59,592 bases of DNA from a virus. The stretch is taken from positions 1-59,592 of IMG/VR virus record IMGVR_UViG_3300021976_000014; one strand, given 5' to 3'. The position numbers and the translations under genes were made by a program. Under the pieces are notes generated by a model. The model did not search any database, was not told the origin of the DNA, and saw only the letters and a list, made by a program, of their open reading frames with translations. How positions within the stretch are numbered: the stretch's first letter is position 1; each line of letters opens with the position of its first letter. Positions 8,223 through 15,997 of the stretch are shown here, piece after piece.

Positions 8223-9866
8223 ATGCCCTATAGCGCAACCCTAACCGCCCCTCCGGGCAATCAGGGCTCTGGCCAGCCCTACAACTGGTCTATTTCTAAC
8301 ACCGCCGCTGGCGGTGCCAATTTTCCCCCGGGCTCTGCGGATTGGTGGTTGTTTCAGGGCATCCTCGCTATCGAGGGAAAACAACGCGACCACGCCGTAC
8401 GGCTTGCTTATGTCGACGGCGACCATCCTCTACCCAACGGTGACCCACGGTATGTCAAAGCCCTCCGTGACTTTCAGGAGAAGGCAAAGACTAACTATAT
8501 CGAGCTGGCGACGTACGCCATTCTCCCCCGTCTTGAGCTGAAAGGCTTTCGGTTCGGTCGCCCTGGCGGCGACGCCGACGGTGACGGTGAAGAGAAGCCT
8601 GCTGAAGCGACTCCACCGGCAAACGCCACTGCGACGCAGACAGCGGCTCCAAAGCCTAAGCCCGGTCGTAAGGGTCTAGCAGACGTAGACGCCCGGAAGT
8701 CGTGGATGGCTAACGACATGGACTTCCAGATGGAGCGGTTCCTGAAGGACGCCGCCACCTTCGGGGAGAGCTATCTACTCGTCAGCCCTCCTGAAGAGGA
8801 CTCGGACGAACCTGTGTTGACGGTTGAGGACCCGCGCGTTTGTCACGTCTTCGCGGACCCTATTCGTCCTACGCGGTCGCTCGCATCAGTCCGGCTGTGG
8901 AGGGATATCTACCTCGGTAGAACGATTGCCGTTGTGGACACCGGTGACAGCATTCATATCTACTACGGCCCGGCCAACAGCGAGACCGTTTCCGCGTCCG
9001 TAGCGCTGGTTAACGGTGGATTCCAGTCAGTTGAAGTCCTTGATAACGAACTCGGAGAAGTATCTCTCGTACGGTGCCAATGGCGTCCAGACGGGAAGTC
9101 TGAGGCTGAGGGAATCTTCTCTATCCAGGACCGTATCAACCTGACGATTCTCGATCGACTGGTAATCACGAAGTCTCAGGCGTACCGCCAACGGTGGATG
9201 ACTGGTGGCCAGATCGCTCAGACCGGCAAGAAAGGCAAATCCGGTGTAGACCAGAAGCCGCCTTTTGATCCTGGCGCCGACACCCTGTGGCACGTTCCAG
9301 CTCCGGATGCCAAATTCGGGGACTTCGATCAGGTCGATATCAATCAGATCCTCTCAGCCGTCCGCGACGACGTAATCGACGCCGCGACAATCCAGCAGAT
9401 GCCCGCTCACTATCTAATGGGCAGGCTTGCGAACATCTCCGGCGACACGCTGACTCAGGCTGAGAGCGGATTCGTGATGCGAATCAAAGCCCGGATGCGC
9501 TCAGTCGGGTGGACGCTAGAGAAGGCTATGCGCCTGGTCTTCAAGCTCAAGGGCCAAGAGGCGAAGGCGAAAGAACTCGACGCGGAAGTCATTTGGGGAG
9601 ACCCAGAGGTCCGGTCGTTGGCTGAGAAGTCTGACGCCGTTATGAAGTTCTCTTCAGCGTTCGCTACCGCCCCGCCATTCCTTGTCCCTGTGCTGGCTCA
9701 GTTTATGAATCTTGACCCAGACCAAACCGAGCAACTGATAGCTGACGCTGAGGTCTACCAGGCGGAGCAAAAGGCTCGCGAAGACCAGCAGCTACAGCAG
9801 CAAACCGAAAGCCAAATCCAGGTCGCTAAGGCGACCAAACCACTTGACGTCAAGAAAACTCCCTAG
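8223..9866 (+). CDS. portal protein
   Basis: A 547-residue SPP1-gp6-like portal that forms the dodecameric DNA channel and head-tail vertex. ATG follows GGGAG. Typical features are the FLKDAATFGESYLLVSPP stretch after the stem, the long central helix region SIQDRINLTILDRLVI, and the C-terminal MPAHYLMGRLANISGDTL crown helices. An Ala/Pro/Lys-rich linker (about residues 115-150) is low complexity. It sits in the standard order: terL, portal, scaffold, capsid. Confidence 0.85.
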   Translation: MPYSATLTAPPGNQGSGQPYNWSISNTAAGGANFPPGSADWWLFQGILAIEGKQRDHAVRLAYVDGDHPLPNGDPRYVKALRDFQEKAKTNYIELATYAILPRLELKGFRFGRPGGDADGDGEEKPAEATPPANATATQTAAPKPKPGRKGLADVDARKSWMANDMDFQMERFLKDAATFGESYLLVSPPEEDSDEPVLTVEDPRVCHVFADPIRPTRSLASVRLWRDIYLGRTIAVVDTGDSIHIYYGPANSETVSASVALVNGGFQSVEVLDNELGEVSLVRCQWRPDGKSEAEGIFSIQDRINLTILDRLVITKSQAYRQRWMTGGQIAQTGKKGKSGVDQKPPFDPGADTLWHVPAPDAKFGDFDQVDINQILSAVRDDVIDAATIQQMPAHYLMGRLANISGDTLTQAESGFVMRIKARMRSVGWTLEKAMRLVFKLKGQEAKAKELDAEVIWGDPEVRSLAEKSDAVMKFSSAFATAPPFLVPVLAQFMNLDPDQTEQLIADAEVYQAEQKAREDQQLQQQTESQIQVAKATKPLDVKKTP

Positions 9867-9879
9867 AAGGGGACTATAG

Positions 9880-10416
9880 ATGGCCGCCGAAGACGCGACT
9901 CAGGAAGTCACCGCTACCACCACCGAAACAGAGACCACCGAGACCGAAACCGTAGAGCAAAAGAAGACCCTTGAGCAGTTGTCGCCAGAAGAGCTGGTTG
10001 GGTACGTCAAGACTCTGCGCGCAGAGAATGCCAAGCACCGCACCGAAAAGAACGCGAAAGAGGCGGAGCTGACGGAATTCCGGACCTGGAAAGAGTCTCA
10101 GAAATCCGACATCGAAAAGGCTAACGACGCCGCCGCTGCTGCCAAGAAGGAGAACACCGACCTTCTTCGGAAGAACGCCGGGCTGTTCTACGGCCTTGAT
10201 GAGGATCTGTTGGAGTTCGTCAACGGTAGCACTCCGGAGGAGATTCAGGCTTCGGCAGCGAAGCTCGCTGGCAAGACCGCACCCGTGCAGAAAAAGACTT
10301 CTGCCAGTGACGTCTTTGCCGGCAACCGTGGCGAACCTGTTGGTTCGGGTCCCAAGGACACGAAGCAGCTCGCGAACGATTATATGTCTCAACTCATTTG
10401 GGGTAACGGTCGCTAG
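9880..10416 (+). CDS. capsid scaffolding protein
   Basis: A 178-residue acidic, coiled-coil-rich protein located between portal and capsid. It begins with a Thr/Glu-rich tail (residues 8-26), followed by a long charged helix (about 40-95) and a conserved LFYGLDEDLLEFVNGSTPEEI block. This is the usual form of GP20-type scaffolds that guide prohead assembly and are then removed. No protease domain is fused. A terminator-like hairpin follows before the capsid gene. Confidence 0.75.
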   Translation: MAAEDATQEVTATTTETETTETETVEQKKTLEQLSPEELVGYVKTLRAENAKHRTEKNAKEAELTEFRTWKESQKSDIEKANDAAAAAKKENTDLLRKNAGLFYGLDEDLLEFVNGSTPEEIQASAAKLAGKTAPVQKKTSASDVFAGNRGEPVGSGPKDTKQLANDYMSQLIWGNGR

Positions 10417-10440
10417 GACCCACCCCTTTCTACCTTCCTG

Positions 10441-10463
10441 AGGCGGCCTCTGGTCGCCTTTTT
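10441..10463 (+). terminator. terminator or attenuator between scaffold and capsid
   Basis: AGGCGGCC (10441-10448), loop TCT, GGTCGCCT (10452-10459) then TTTT. Placed inside the operon, it probably limits or processes read-through rather than ending the unit; it could help set the scaffold:capsid ratio. Confidence 0.65.
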
Positions 10464-10488
10464 GCTTTCCCTGAAAAAGGAGTACTAG

Positions 10489-11580
10489 ATGGCTATTGCC
10501 ACCACAGCCGGTCTTTACCGGCATGAACAGGATGCGTCGATCACGTCCGTCGGCAACCGCGTCCGCGAGTTGCCTCCGGAGATCGCTAGCGAAATCCTGG
10601 ATGACGTAATCACCGGGAGCGCGGCGCTTCAGCTCGGCGCCGTCAGCCGGATGACCCGGCGTGAGAAGATCTTCAACCTCACCGAGACCCTTCCCGAGGC
10701 TTACTGGATTCGGGGCACTACGGCTACCGATAAGCCGGCCTTCGGTCCTGGTTCTAGTCAGACAGATTCTAGCCGCGAGGCTAAGGATCTGGCGATGAAG
10801 CAGACCACGAGTATGACGTGGACCCAGAAGCGCATGGAAGCTGAGGAGATGGCGGTTCTCGTTCCACTGCCGGATACCTGGAAGGCTGATAGCGACGTCG
10901 ATTTCGAGGAGATCAAGCCCTACCTCGTTGAGGCTATGTCAAAGAAGCTGGACGCTGCGATTCTGTTTGGCGAAGAGGTTCCCACTTCGTGGGTTGCCAG
11001 CGGTTTCCGAGGCATCCTCCCGGATGCTATCGGGCGCGGTAACAGCGTCGCTGCGACGTCGTACCCGGTGGTTGGCTCTTCGCCGGCACGCCTGGATTAC
11101 GGCCTCGCGATTGCTGCTCTTGCTGAGCAGATGGCTGAGGATGGTTACGACCCGACCGGGTTTGTGACTTACCCCGGCTTCAAGTGGAAACTCGTGCAGA
11201 TGCGCGGTAACAACGGTGAGCCGATCTACCAAGGCGCTCTCGTTGGCGCGGACGGCCGACCGGCCCAGACCGTCTACGGCGAGACCCTTGCTGAGGTCCG
11301 CTCGGGTATCTGGAATACCCACAAGGACGACGCACTGATCATCGCGGGCCAGTGGAACACCCTGAAGATTGGTATCCGTCAGGATATTGAATTCGCGGTG
11401 ACCGATTCCGCTCCGATTTTCAACCAGGCCGGGACGCTGGTTCTGAATACGTTCCAACAGGACGCGAAGGTTCTTCGTGCGACGTTCCGCGTCGCCGCGA
11501 ACGTCATCAACCCGTTGATGCGCCTCGGTGGCGAATACCCGTTCTCGGTCCTTCGTCCGGACGCTGACTACTCCAGCTAA
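10489..11580 (+). CDS. major capsid protein (HK97 fold)
   Basis: A 363-residue shell protein. ATG follows AGGAG with an eight-base gap. It begins directly with a short N-arm and lacks a long delta domain, consistent with the separate scaffold gene. HK97-type features are the E-loop region ATDKPAFGPGSSQT, the spine helix EEIKPYLVEAMSKKLDAAILFG and the A-domain strand order ending in TFRVAANVINPLMRLGG. Codon use fits strong expression. A 363-nt structured untranslated stretch follows. Confidence 0.88.
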   Translation: MAIATTAGLYRHEQDASITSVGNRVRELPPEIASEILDDVITGSAALQLGAVSRMTRREKIFNLTETLPEAYWIRGTTATDKPAFGPGSSQTDSSREAKDLAMKQTTSMTWTQKRMEAEEMAVLVPLPDTWKADSDVDFEEIKPYLVEAMSKKLDAAILFGEEVPTSWVASGFRGILPDAIGRGNSVAATSYPVVGSSPARLDYGLAIAALAEQMAEDGYDPTGFVTYPGFKWKLVQMRGNNGEPIYQGALVGADGRPAQTVYGETLAEVRSGIWNTHKDDALIIAGQWNTLKIGIRQDIEFAVTDSAPIFNQAGTLVLNTFQQDAKVLRATFRVAANVINPLMRLGGEYPFSVLRPDADYSS

Positions 11581-11581
11581 A

Positions 11582-11943
11582 TGGAGTCCGGCCCTGGGCG
11601 CAGGTGTGGAGACTGACGCTCCCGCCGGACATGAAGACGGCCTCTCCGTGGCAAGCGGAGAGGCCGTCAACCCAAGGGTGCCTACACAACCCAAACGACC
11701 CGTAGGGGGCCGCAGGAGTCTTCCCCCTTCCAGGGGAAAACCCCATCCTACCTTCCGGCACCGCTGAACCCTTCGAGGCCGTACCGGAAGGCAAGTCTTC
11801 AGTTGGAGTCCGGCCCTCCCCAACCAGGGGAGGGCCGGAAGGCCCCGCGTTTGCGGGGAGGCCGCCGCCGCGTAGCTCTTGGAAGGACCGTTCGCAGCGG
11901 TAACCCGCTCCCGCCGTGCCACCCACGGACGGAAGCAATTTCG
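11582..11943 (+). ncRNA. candidate structured RNA between capsid and glycosyltransferase
   Basis: A stretch without a credible gene but packed with stems: GTCCGGC 11586-11592 with 11624-11630; a perfect 13-bp stem 11636-11668 (loop TGGCAAG); TTCCCC/GGGGAA 11721-11738; CCTTCCGG/CCGGAAGG 11751-11791; a perfect 13-bp stem 11809-11839 (loop AACCA); CCCCGC/GCGGGG 11843-11858. A 14-bp direct repeat TGGAGTCCGGCCCT occurs at 11582 and 11804. None of the stems has a T tract, so they are not simple terminators. No known RNA family was recognised. It may be a phage ncRNA, an mRNA stabiliser for capsid message, or a degenerate mobile intron-like insert. Confidence 0.5.
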
Positions 11944-13002
11944 TTGAAATCCTCGCAGACCAGGAGTCTCAAAATCAAGATCCTTGCCTACGTCCACCGT
12001 TATCGCGGCATGAACCGGAACGCCGGAGGCGAGGTCAGCATACACGCCCTCCTACGCCACCTCAACGCCGCCGGGCATCAGTGCGTCGCCCTGGTGGCGG
12101 AGCCCACGGAGGCCCCCTCCTACCACCTAGACGGGGTGGGGGTCATCACCACCAACTCTCCGGCGGAGATCAAGGCCGCGCCGGTCGAGTACTTCCACGG
12201 TGCAGACGTCGTCGTTACCCAGCTCAACAGCTCGTACCGAGCAGGAATCCTCGGGAGGATGGTCGGCACTCCAGTAGTGCATTACGCGCACAACACCGGC
12301 CCTTTCACGACTCGGATGGTCGGCGGGCAGTGTGATGCCGCTATCTATAACACCGAGTGGGTACGCCGACATTGCGAGAGTCAGGGTATATGGACACCCG
12401 GCGAGATCCTGAGGCCGGTTGTCGACCCGGCGGAGTACGCCACCCCTAACACCAGGGCTAGGCGGCACATCACCCTCGTCAACCTCTCGACCGGTGACGA
12501 CGGGCTTTACGACAAGGGCTATCAGACCTTCTTCGAACTAGCCCGCAGAAACCCCGATCTCCCGTTCCTAGCTGTCCGGGGCGCCTACGGCATCCAAGCC
12601 TACGAGCCTTTGCCCAATGTCACCTACCTAGACCACACGAACGATATCACCGAGGTCTACAAGCGGACGAAGGTCTTACTCGTTCCGAGCAGATACGAAT
12701 CCTATGGTCGAGTGGCTGTTGAGGCTGCCGCCTCCGGCATCCCGAGTATTTGCACCCCCACCGAAGGGCTAGTGGAAGCCATGCAGGGCTCGGCGGCGTA
12801 CGCCGAATACGGCGACTACGACGCATGGAATGACCGGCTGAGCTACGTCCTCGGTGACCTCTCCACCGTATCCGGCTACGCCAAAGAGCGTTCCGCATTC
12901 CTCCACACCCAAACCCGGCAGGAACTAGAAGCCGTCGACTTGATGTTCCAGATCATCCACGAAGGCGGGCTACAGGATTTCTACGACTACAAACAGAGGT
13001 GA
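11944..13002 (+). CDS. GT-B glycosyltransferase (GT4-like) in the capsid cassette
   Basis: A retaining-type glycosyltransferase. The open frame begins at 11803, but its first 47 codons translate the structured stretch, so TTG 11944 is preferred (352 residues). The N-domain starts KIKILAYVHRYRG and includes GGEVSIHALLRHL. The C-domain has the EX7E-type motif in SRYESYGRVAVEAAASGIP (about 240-258 from this start). Position immediately after the major capsid gene suggests the capsid or tail tube is its target, as found for some mycobacteriophages with similar genes. It ends four bases before the next start. Confidence 0.75.
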   Translation: MKSSQTRSLKIKILAYVHRYRGMNRNAGGEVSIHALLRHLNAAGHQCVALVAEPTEAPSYHLDGVGVITTNSPAEIKAAPVEYFHGADVVVTQLNSSYRAGILGRMVGTPVVHYAHNTGPFTTRMVGGQCDAAIYNTEWVRRHCESQGIWTPGEILRPVVDPAEYATPNTRARRHITLVNLSTGDDGLYDKGYQTFFELARRNPDLPFLAVRGAYGIQAYEPLPNVTYLDHTNDITEVYKRTKVLLVPSRYESYGRVAVEAAASGIPSICTPTEGLVEAMQGSAAYAEYGDYDAWNDRLSYVLGDLSTVSGYAKERSAFLHTQTRQELEAVDLMFQIIHEGGLQDFYDYKQR

Positions 13003-13005
13003 GAT

Positions 13006-13548
13006 TTGATCACTCTAGAGGAGTTGGGGGTTGCTCTCAATCGACCTATCGCCGCCGAAGAAGAACCGTACTACCAATACCTAATCGACTCCGTCACCGC
13101 GTACATCTCCTCTGAGACAGGTGTCGCGTTCAGCCTCCATACCGCTGAAACTGTTCGCTACCGCGCCGACGGTAGAGGGATTGTCGAGCCAATCGGCCCG
13201 GTGGTCAGCGTCAGTGCTATCGATCCAATCAGAGACCTGTGGTTTCCCTGGGACTGCACCCCGACGTACGACGGCCTCAGCGAAATCTACGGCCTCAATC
13301 CCTACGACGTCGTGGACGTCACGTACACCTACGGGTACGCACTCGGTGAAGCCCCTGAGGACATCAAGAACGTTGCGATAGAAGCCGTCGTAGGCGTCAT
13401 TGAAAGCGACGACCACCTAGGCGACCTCTCCGAAAAGACCGTAGGGGATATTACCTACAAGTACCGCTTCTCCGATCTCAACTTCTCATCCTTCTCTCTG
13501 GCGACTTTGAACGCCTACAGAGGGGTGGCGAAGACATGGCGGCTGTAG
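13006..13548 (+). CDS. head-tail connector (adaptor) protein
   Basis: A 180-residue helical protein following the capsid module, TTG start with AGAGGT upstream. It begins with LEELGVAL and a helix pair resembling HK97 gp6/SPP1 gp15-type adaptors. The middle GIVEPIGPVVSVSAIDPIRD followed by VVDVTYTYGY is the beta hairpin seen in this family. The function call rests on gene order and pattern. It overlaps the next gene by 13 bases. Confidence 0.6.
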   Translation: MITLEELGVALNRPIAAEEEPYYQYLIDSVTAYISSETGVAFSLHTAETVRYRADGRGIVEPIGPVVSVSAIDPIRDLWFPWDCTPTYDGLSEIYGLNPYDVVDVTYTYGYALGEAPEDIKNVAIEAVVGVIESDDHLGDLSEKTVGDITYKYRFSDLNFSSFSLATLNAYRGVAKTWRL

Positions 13549-13892
13549 GGACGACGACTGTCGTCCTCATCCGGGCTCCACTGGTGCCGAGCGTGCGCGG
13601 CGGTCAGCTCCAGCGGGATTGGGATAACGCCGTTGAGTACGTCATCACAGGCTGCTCTGTCCAGCCGTATGCCCTCTCCGAAAAGCTCTCCGTAGAGACT
13701 CTCGACAACCGCGAGCATGCCAGGTCGTCCGTGCGAGTTTACGCACCGTCTGGGTCTGAGATGCCTGAGTCGACCGACCGGGCGAGGTACGCGGGCATCA
13801 CCTGGGAGATATGGGCTTTCCCGGATGAGTGGCGCGACTTCGAAGACCGCCGGCACCACATCGCCTTCTCAATGCGCCACCGGGAGGGCTAA
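13536..13892 (+). CDS. head-closure (stopper-like) protein
   Basis: A 118-residue beta-rich protein in the head-tail joining position. Strands such as TTTVVLIRAP, VRVYAPSG and ITWEIWAFPDEW fit head-closure/stopper proteins that seal the filled head. ATG at 13536 lies within the previous gene and the stop overlaps the next ATG. Call by position; no signature motif. Confidence 0.5.
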   Translation: MAAVGTTTVVLIRAPLVPSVRGGQLQRDWDNAVEYVITGCSVQPYALSEKLSVETLDNREHARSSVRVYAPSGSEMPESTDRARYAGITWEIWAFPDEWRDFEDRRHHIAFSMRHREG

Positions 13893-14251
13893 TGGGTTTT
13901 CGGGTCAAGGACGTTCGGATCGACAAGCAGAAAGTCCTAGCGATCACTGACGGACCTAAGTACGCGGAGTACGCGAAGTCCAGAGCTGAGCGACTGGTCG
14001 ATCTCGCGGTAGCGGTATTCGAGGCCGCTGAGACTGAGCCCGGCCACCGGAAGTCCGAAACCACTCCACCTGTGTACGTCCAGTCATTCGAGATCCGGAA
14101 GATCGGTCGGCGGTGGCGAGTCGTGAACACCGACCCCGGGGCGAACTTAGTGGAGTTCGGCGCACATCCACGAGGTGGGCCTACCCCAACTCTGCGCTAC
14201 GCGCCTATGCGGAAAGCACTTGATCTGCTGGAAGCGGAAGGAAGGTTGTAA
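13892..14251 (+). CDS. HK97-gp10-like neck protein
   Basis: A 119-residue protein starting at ATG 13892 (GGGAGGG just upstream; overlaps the preceding TAA). It contains the pattern of gp10-type head-tail components: an Arg/Lys-rich helical N-half, then RWRVVNTDPGANLVEFGAHPRGG. Its C-terminal helix carries MRKALDLLEAEGR. It is followed without a gap by the tail terminator. Confidence 0.6.
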   Translation: MGFRVKDVRIDKQKVLAITDGPKYAEYAKSRAERLVDLAVAVFEAAETEPGHRKSETTPPVYVQSFEIRKIGRRWRVVNTDPGANLVEFGAHPRGGPTPTLRYAPMRKALDLLEAEGRL

Positions 14252-14683
14252 TTGGCCGAATGGATTCTCCACGGAGATCCAGCGTCAGCGGCGGTAGACA
14301 TCCTCACCAATCACACCCCTGAACTATCTCCTTATGCTCTCGTCGGCATTTCGAAGGACCTAGTTGGGTGGAGTGCGCCCGAACGATGGATTGTAGTTAC
14401 GCGCGAAGGCGGTCTGAAGCAGTGGCCGAAAATCAGTAAGCCTCGGCTTGATTTCTACGTCTACGCCGAAAGCGACAACACCGCCGCTGACATCATCGAT
14501 CTCGCCTCAGCAAGCATATTCCGCGCCGCAAAGCTCTATCGGGGCTATGGCGTCCGGTTACACCGGGTTGTGGAAGAGGTCGGGGCTATCGATTCCTACG
14601 ACAAATTCTCGGAGTGCGACAGGTATTTCATGACTCTGAGATGGACTACTACTCCCGATCCCGAATCACTTCCTCAACCCTAA
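14252..14683 (+). CDS. tail terminator-like protein
   Basis: A 143-residue protein with TTG start immediately after the previous TAA. Alternating strands around RWIVVTREGG, KPRLDFYVYAES and the ending YDKFSECDRYFMTLRWTT resemble lambda gpU/HK97 gp10-cassette tail terminators. The position directly before the tail tube gene is the usual one. No catalytic features expected. Confidence 0.55.
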   Translation: MAEWILHGDPASAAVDILTNHTPELSPYALVGISKDLVGWSAPERWIVVTREGGLKQWPKISKPRLDFYVYAESDNTAADIIDLASASIFRAAKLYRGYGVRLHRVVEEVGAIDSYDKFSECDRYFMTLRWTTTPDPESLPQP

Positions 14684-14698
14684 AAGGAGGGTTACCTT

Positions 14699-15262
14699 TT
14701 GGCTACCAATTACAATCCCACTGAAGTTCGGCTTGCGCCGGATGGCCGGGTACGTGTTTCCCCGGTGGGCACTGCTGAGCCGGTTGACGCAACTACTGCA
14801 TTCGATCCCCTGTGGGCCGAACTTGGCTGGGTCACCGAGGACGGCGTCTCTGTTACGCCTTCGATTGACACCAACGATATCAACATGTGGCAGAGCATTA
14901 CCCCGGTGAAGCGACCGCTTACCGGCATGGGTCTTGAAATCTCTGTTCCGCTTGGCTCCTTTAATAGGGACACCCTCGCTTTGTATTTCCTGAATTCCGA
15001 GTGGTCGACCGTTGGTGCCACCGGCCGACTTGAGATGCCCAATGCGCCGGTGTCTCAGGAAGTCGCACTTTCTGTTGAATGGGAGGACGACGAAGGCGAT
15101 ATGAATCGCCTGATCTTCCCTCGCGCAACCATGACGGACCGCGACGCTCTCAACCTGGTGCGAGCTGACGCAATCACCCTTGGTTTGACTTTCGCGACCC
15201 TTGCCGGTCCTGACGGCTACAGCGCCGTTCTCCTGACCAACAACCCCGCCCTCGTTAGCTAA
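14699..15262 (+). CDS. major tail tube protein
   Basis: A 187-residue protein directly before the frameshifted chaperone pair, TTG start after AAGGAGGG. The beta-sandwich pattern includes LGWVTEDGVSVTPSIDTNDI, a segment typical of siphovirus tail tube proteins of actinophages. Long Thr/Ala-rich surfaces could be glycosylation sites, considering the transferases in this genome (inference). Confidence 0.8.
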   Translation: MATNYNPTEVRLAPDGRVRVSPVGTAEPVDATTAFDPLWAELGWVTEDGVSVTPSIDTNDINMWQSITPVKRPLTGMGLEISVPLGSFNRDTLALYFLNSEWSTVGATGRLEMPNAPVSQEVALSVEWEDDEGDMNRLIFPRATMTDRDALNLVRADAITLGLTFATLAGPDGYSAVLLTNNPALVS

Positions 15263-15289
15263 ACCACCCAAACCAAACCGAAAGAGTAA

Positions 15290-15565
15290 ATGATGTCCAG
15301 CGAGGCAATCAAAACCGAGGCGCAGGCCGCCGAAGTTACCTTCGAGTTCCGTGGCGAGACTTTCACTCTTCCGCCGAGCCTCAACGAAGCTGACGGCGAT
15401 GTCCTGGAATTCTATGAAGACGACAAGCCTATTAGCGCCTTGAAGGCGCTGCTTGGTGCCGATCAGTTTGCTCGGTATAAGCGCGTACTGCGGCCGAAAG
15501 TGAAGGATCACGTTGAGTTTATCGAGGCTGCTTTCGCTGCGCTCGGGACCAGCTCGGGGGAATAG
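15290..15565 (+). CDS. tail assembly chaperone, short form (gpG-like)
   Basis: A 91-residue helical protein between the tail tube and tape measure genes. It is the in-frame product of the gpG/gpGT pair. The sequence ends ...GTSSGE at TAG 15563, directly at the slip site. ATG codons at 15290 and 15293 are both possible. Confidence 0.8.
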   Translation: MMSSEAIKTEAQAAEVTFEFRGETFTLPPSLNEADGDVLEFYEDDKPISALKALLGADQFARYKRVLRPKVKDHVEFIEAAFAALGTSSGE

Positions 15566-15993
15566 CTTGGCTAGCTAAGACACTCTCTGATGATCAGCTT
15601 CGCGAAATGATAGAGGCGGATTTCTGCCAATACTACAGCGGAGCTGATCTCAGGGACTTTTACCGCCGGGGTACGGGGATGACCTACCGGTGGGTGGCTA
15701 GTCATATCCGTCAACTCCCCCTCGATAGCCGTTGGGTCAAACACCACCGGGACAAAGACGGCCGGATCTGGGATCAGCAGGACCACCACCGGCAAGACAC
15801 CGTCGACATTCTTACTCAGATCCTCTACTACCTCCAAACTGACGTTCTGGCGACGATCAAAAAGTCTGACCGCCGGAAGGTCACCACGAGTTCTCCTGCC
15901 CGCCCGCTTCGACCGGGGGAGGAAAAAGCGAAACCCCAAATGACAGCGAAGGAAGATCTCAAGGTCTTCTTCTCTCACGCCCGAGGAGGGTAG
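15290..15993 (+). CDS. tail assembly chaperone, frameshifted long form (gpGT-like)
   Basis: A -1 shift at GGGGGAA (15556-15562) joins the short form to the downstream frame, which continues GIAWLAKTLSDDQL and then EADFCQYYSGADLRDFYR. Without a shift the downstream frame has no ribosome site; its first ATG (15607) lies well inside conserved sequence. The fused protein would be about 234 residues. In lambda-like tails, the gpG:gpGT ratio guides tape measure packing, and this arrangement is widely conserved. Confidence 0.75.
15556..15577 (+). promoter_or_regulatory. programmed -1 frameshift site
   Basis: Heptamer GGGGGAA (15556-15562) read as G GGG GAA, with the zero-frame stop TAG at once after it. 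A small stem TAGCT/AGCTA (15563-15567 with 15573-15577) follows. Heptamers of this kind serve in other actinophage chaperone pairs. Confidence 0.65.
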
Positions 15994-15997
15994 AAGA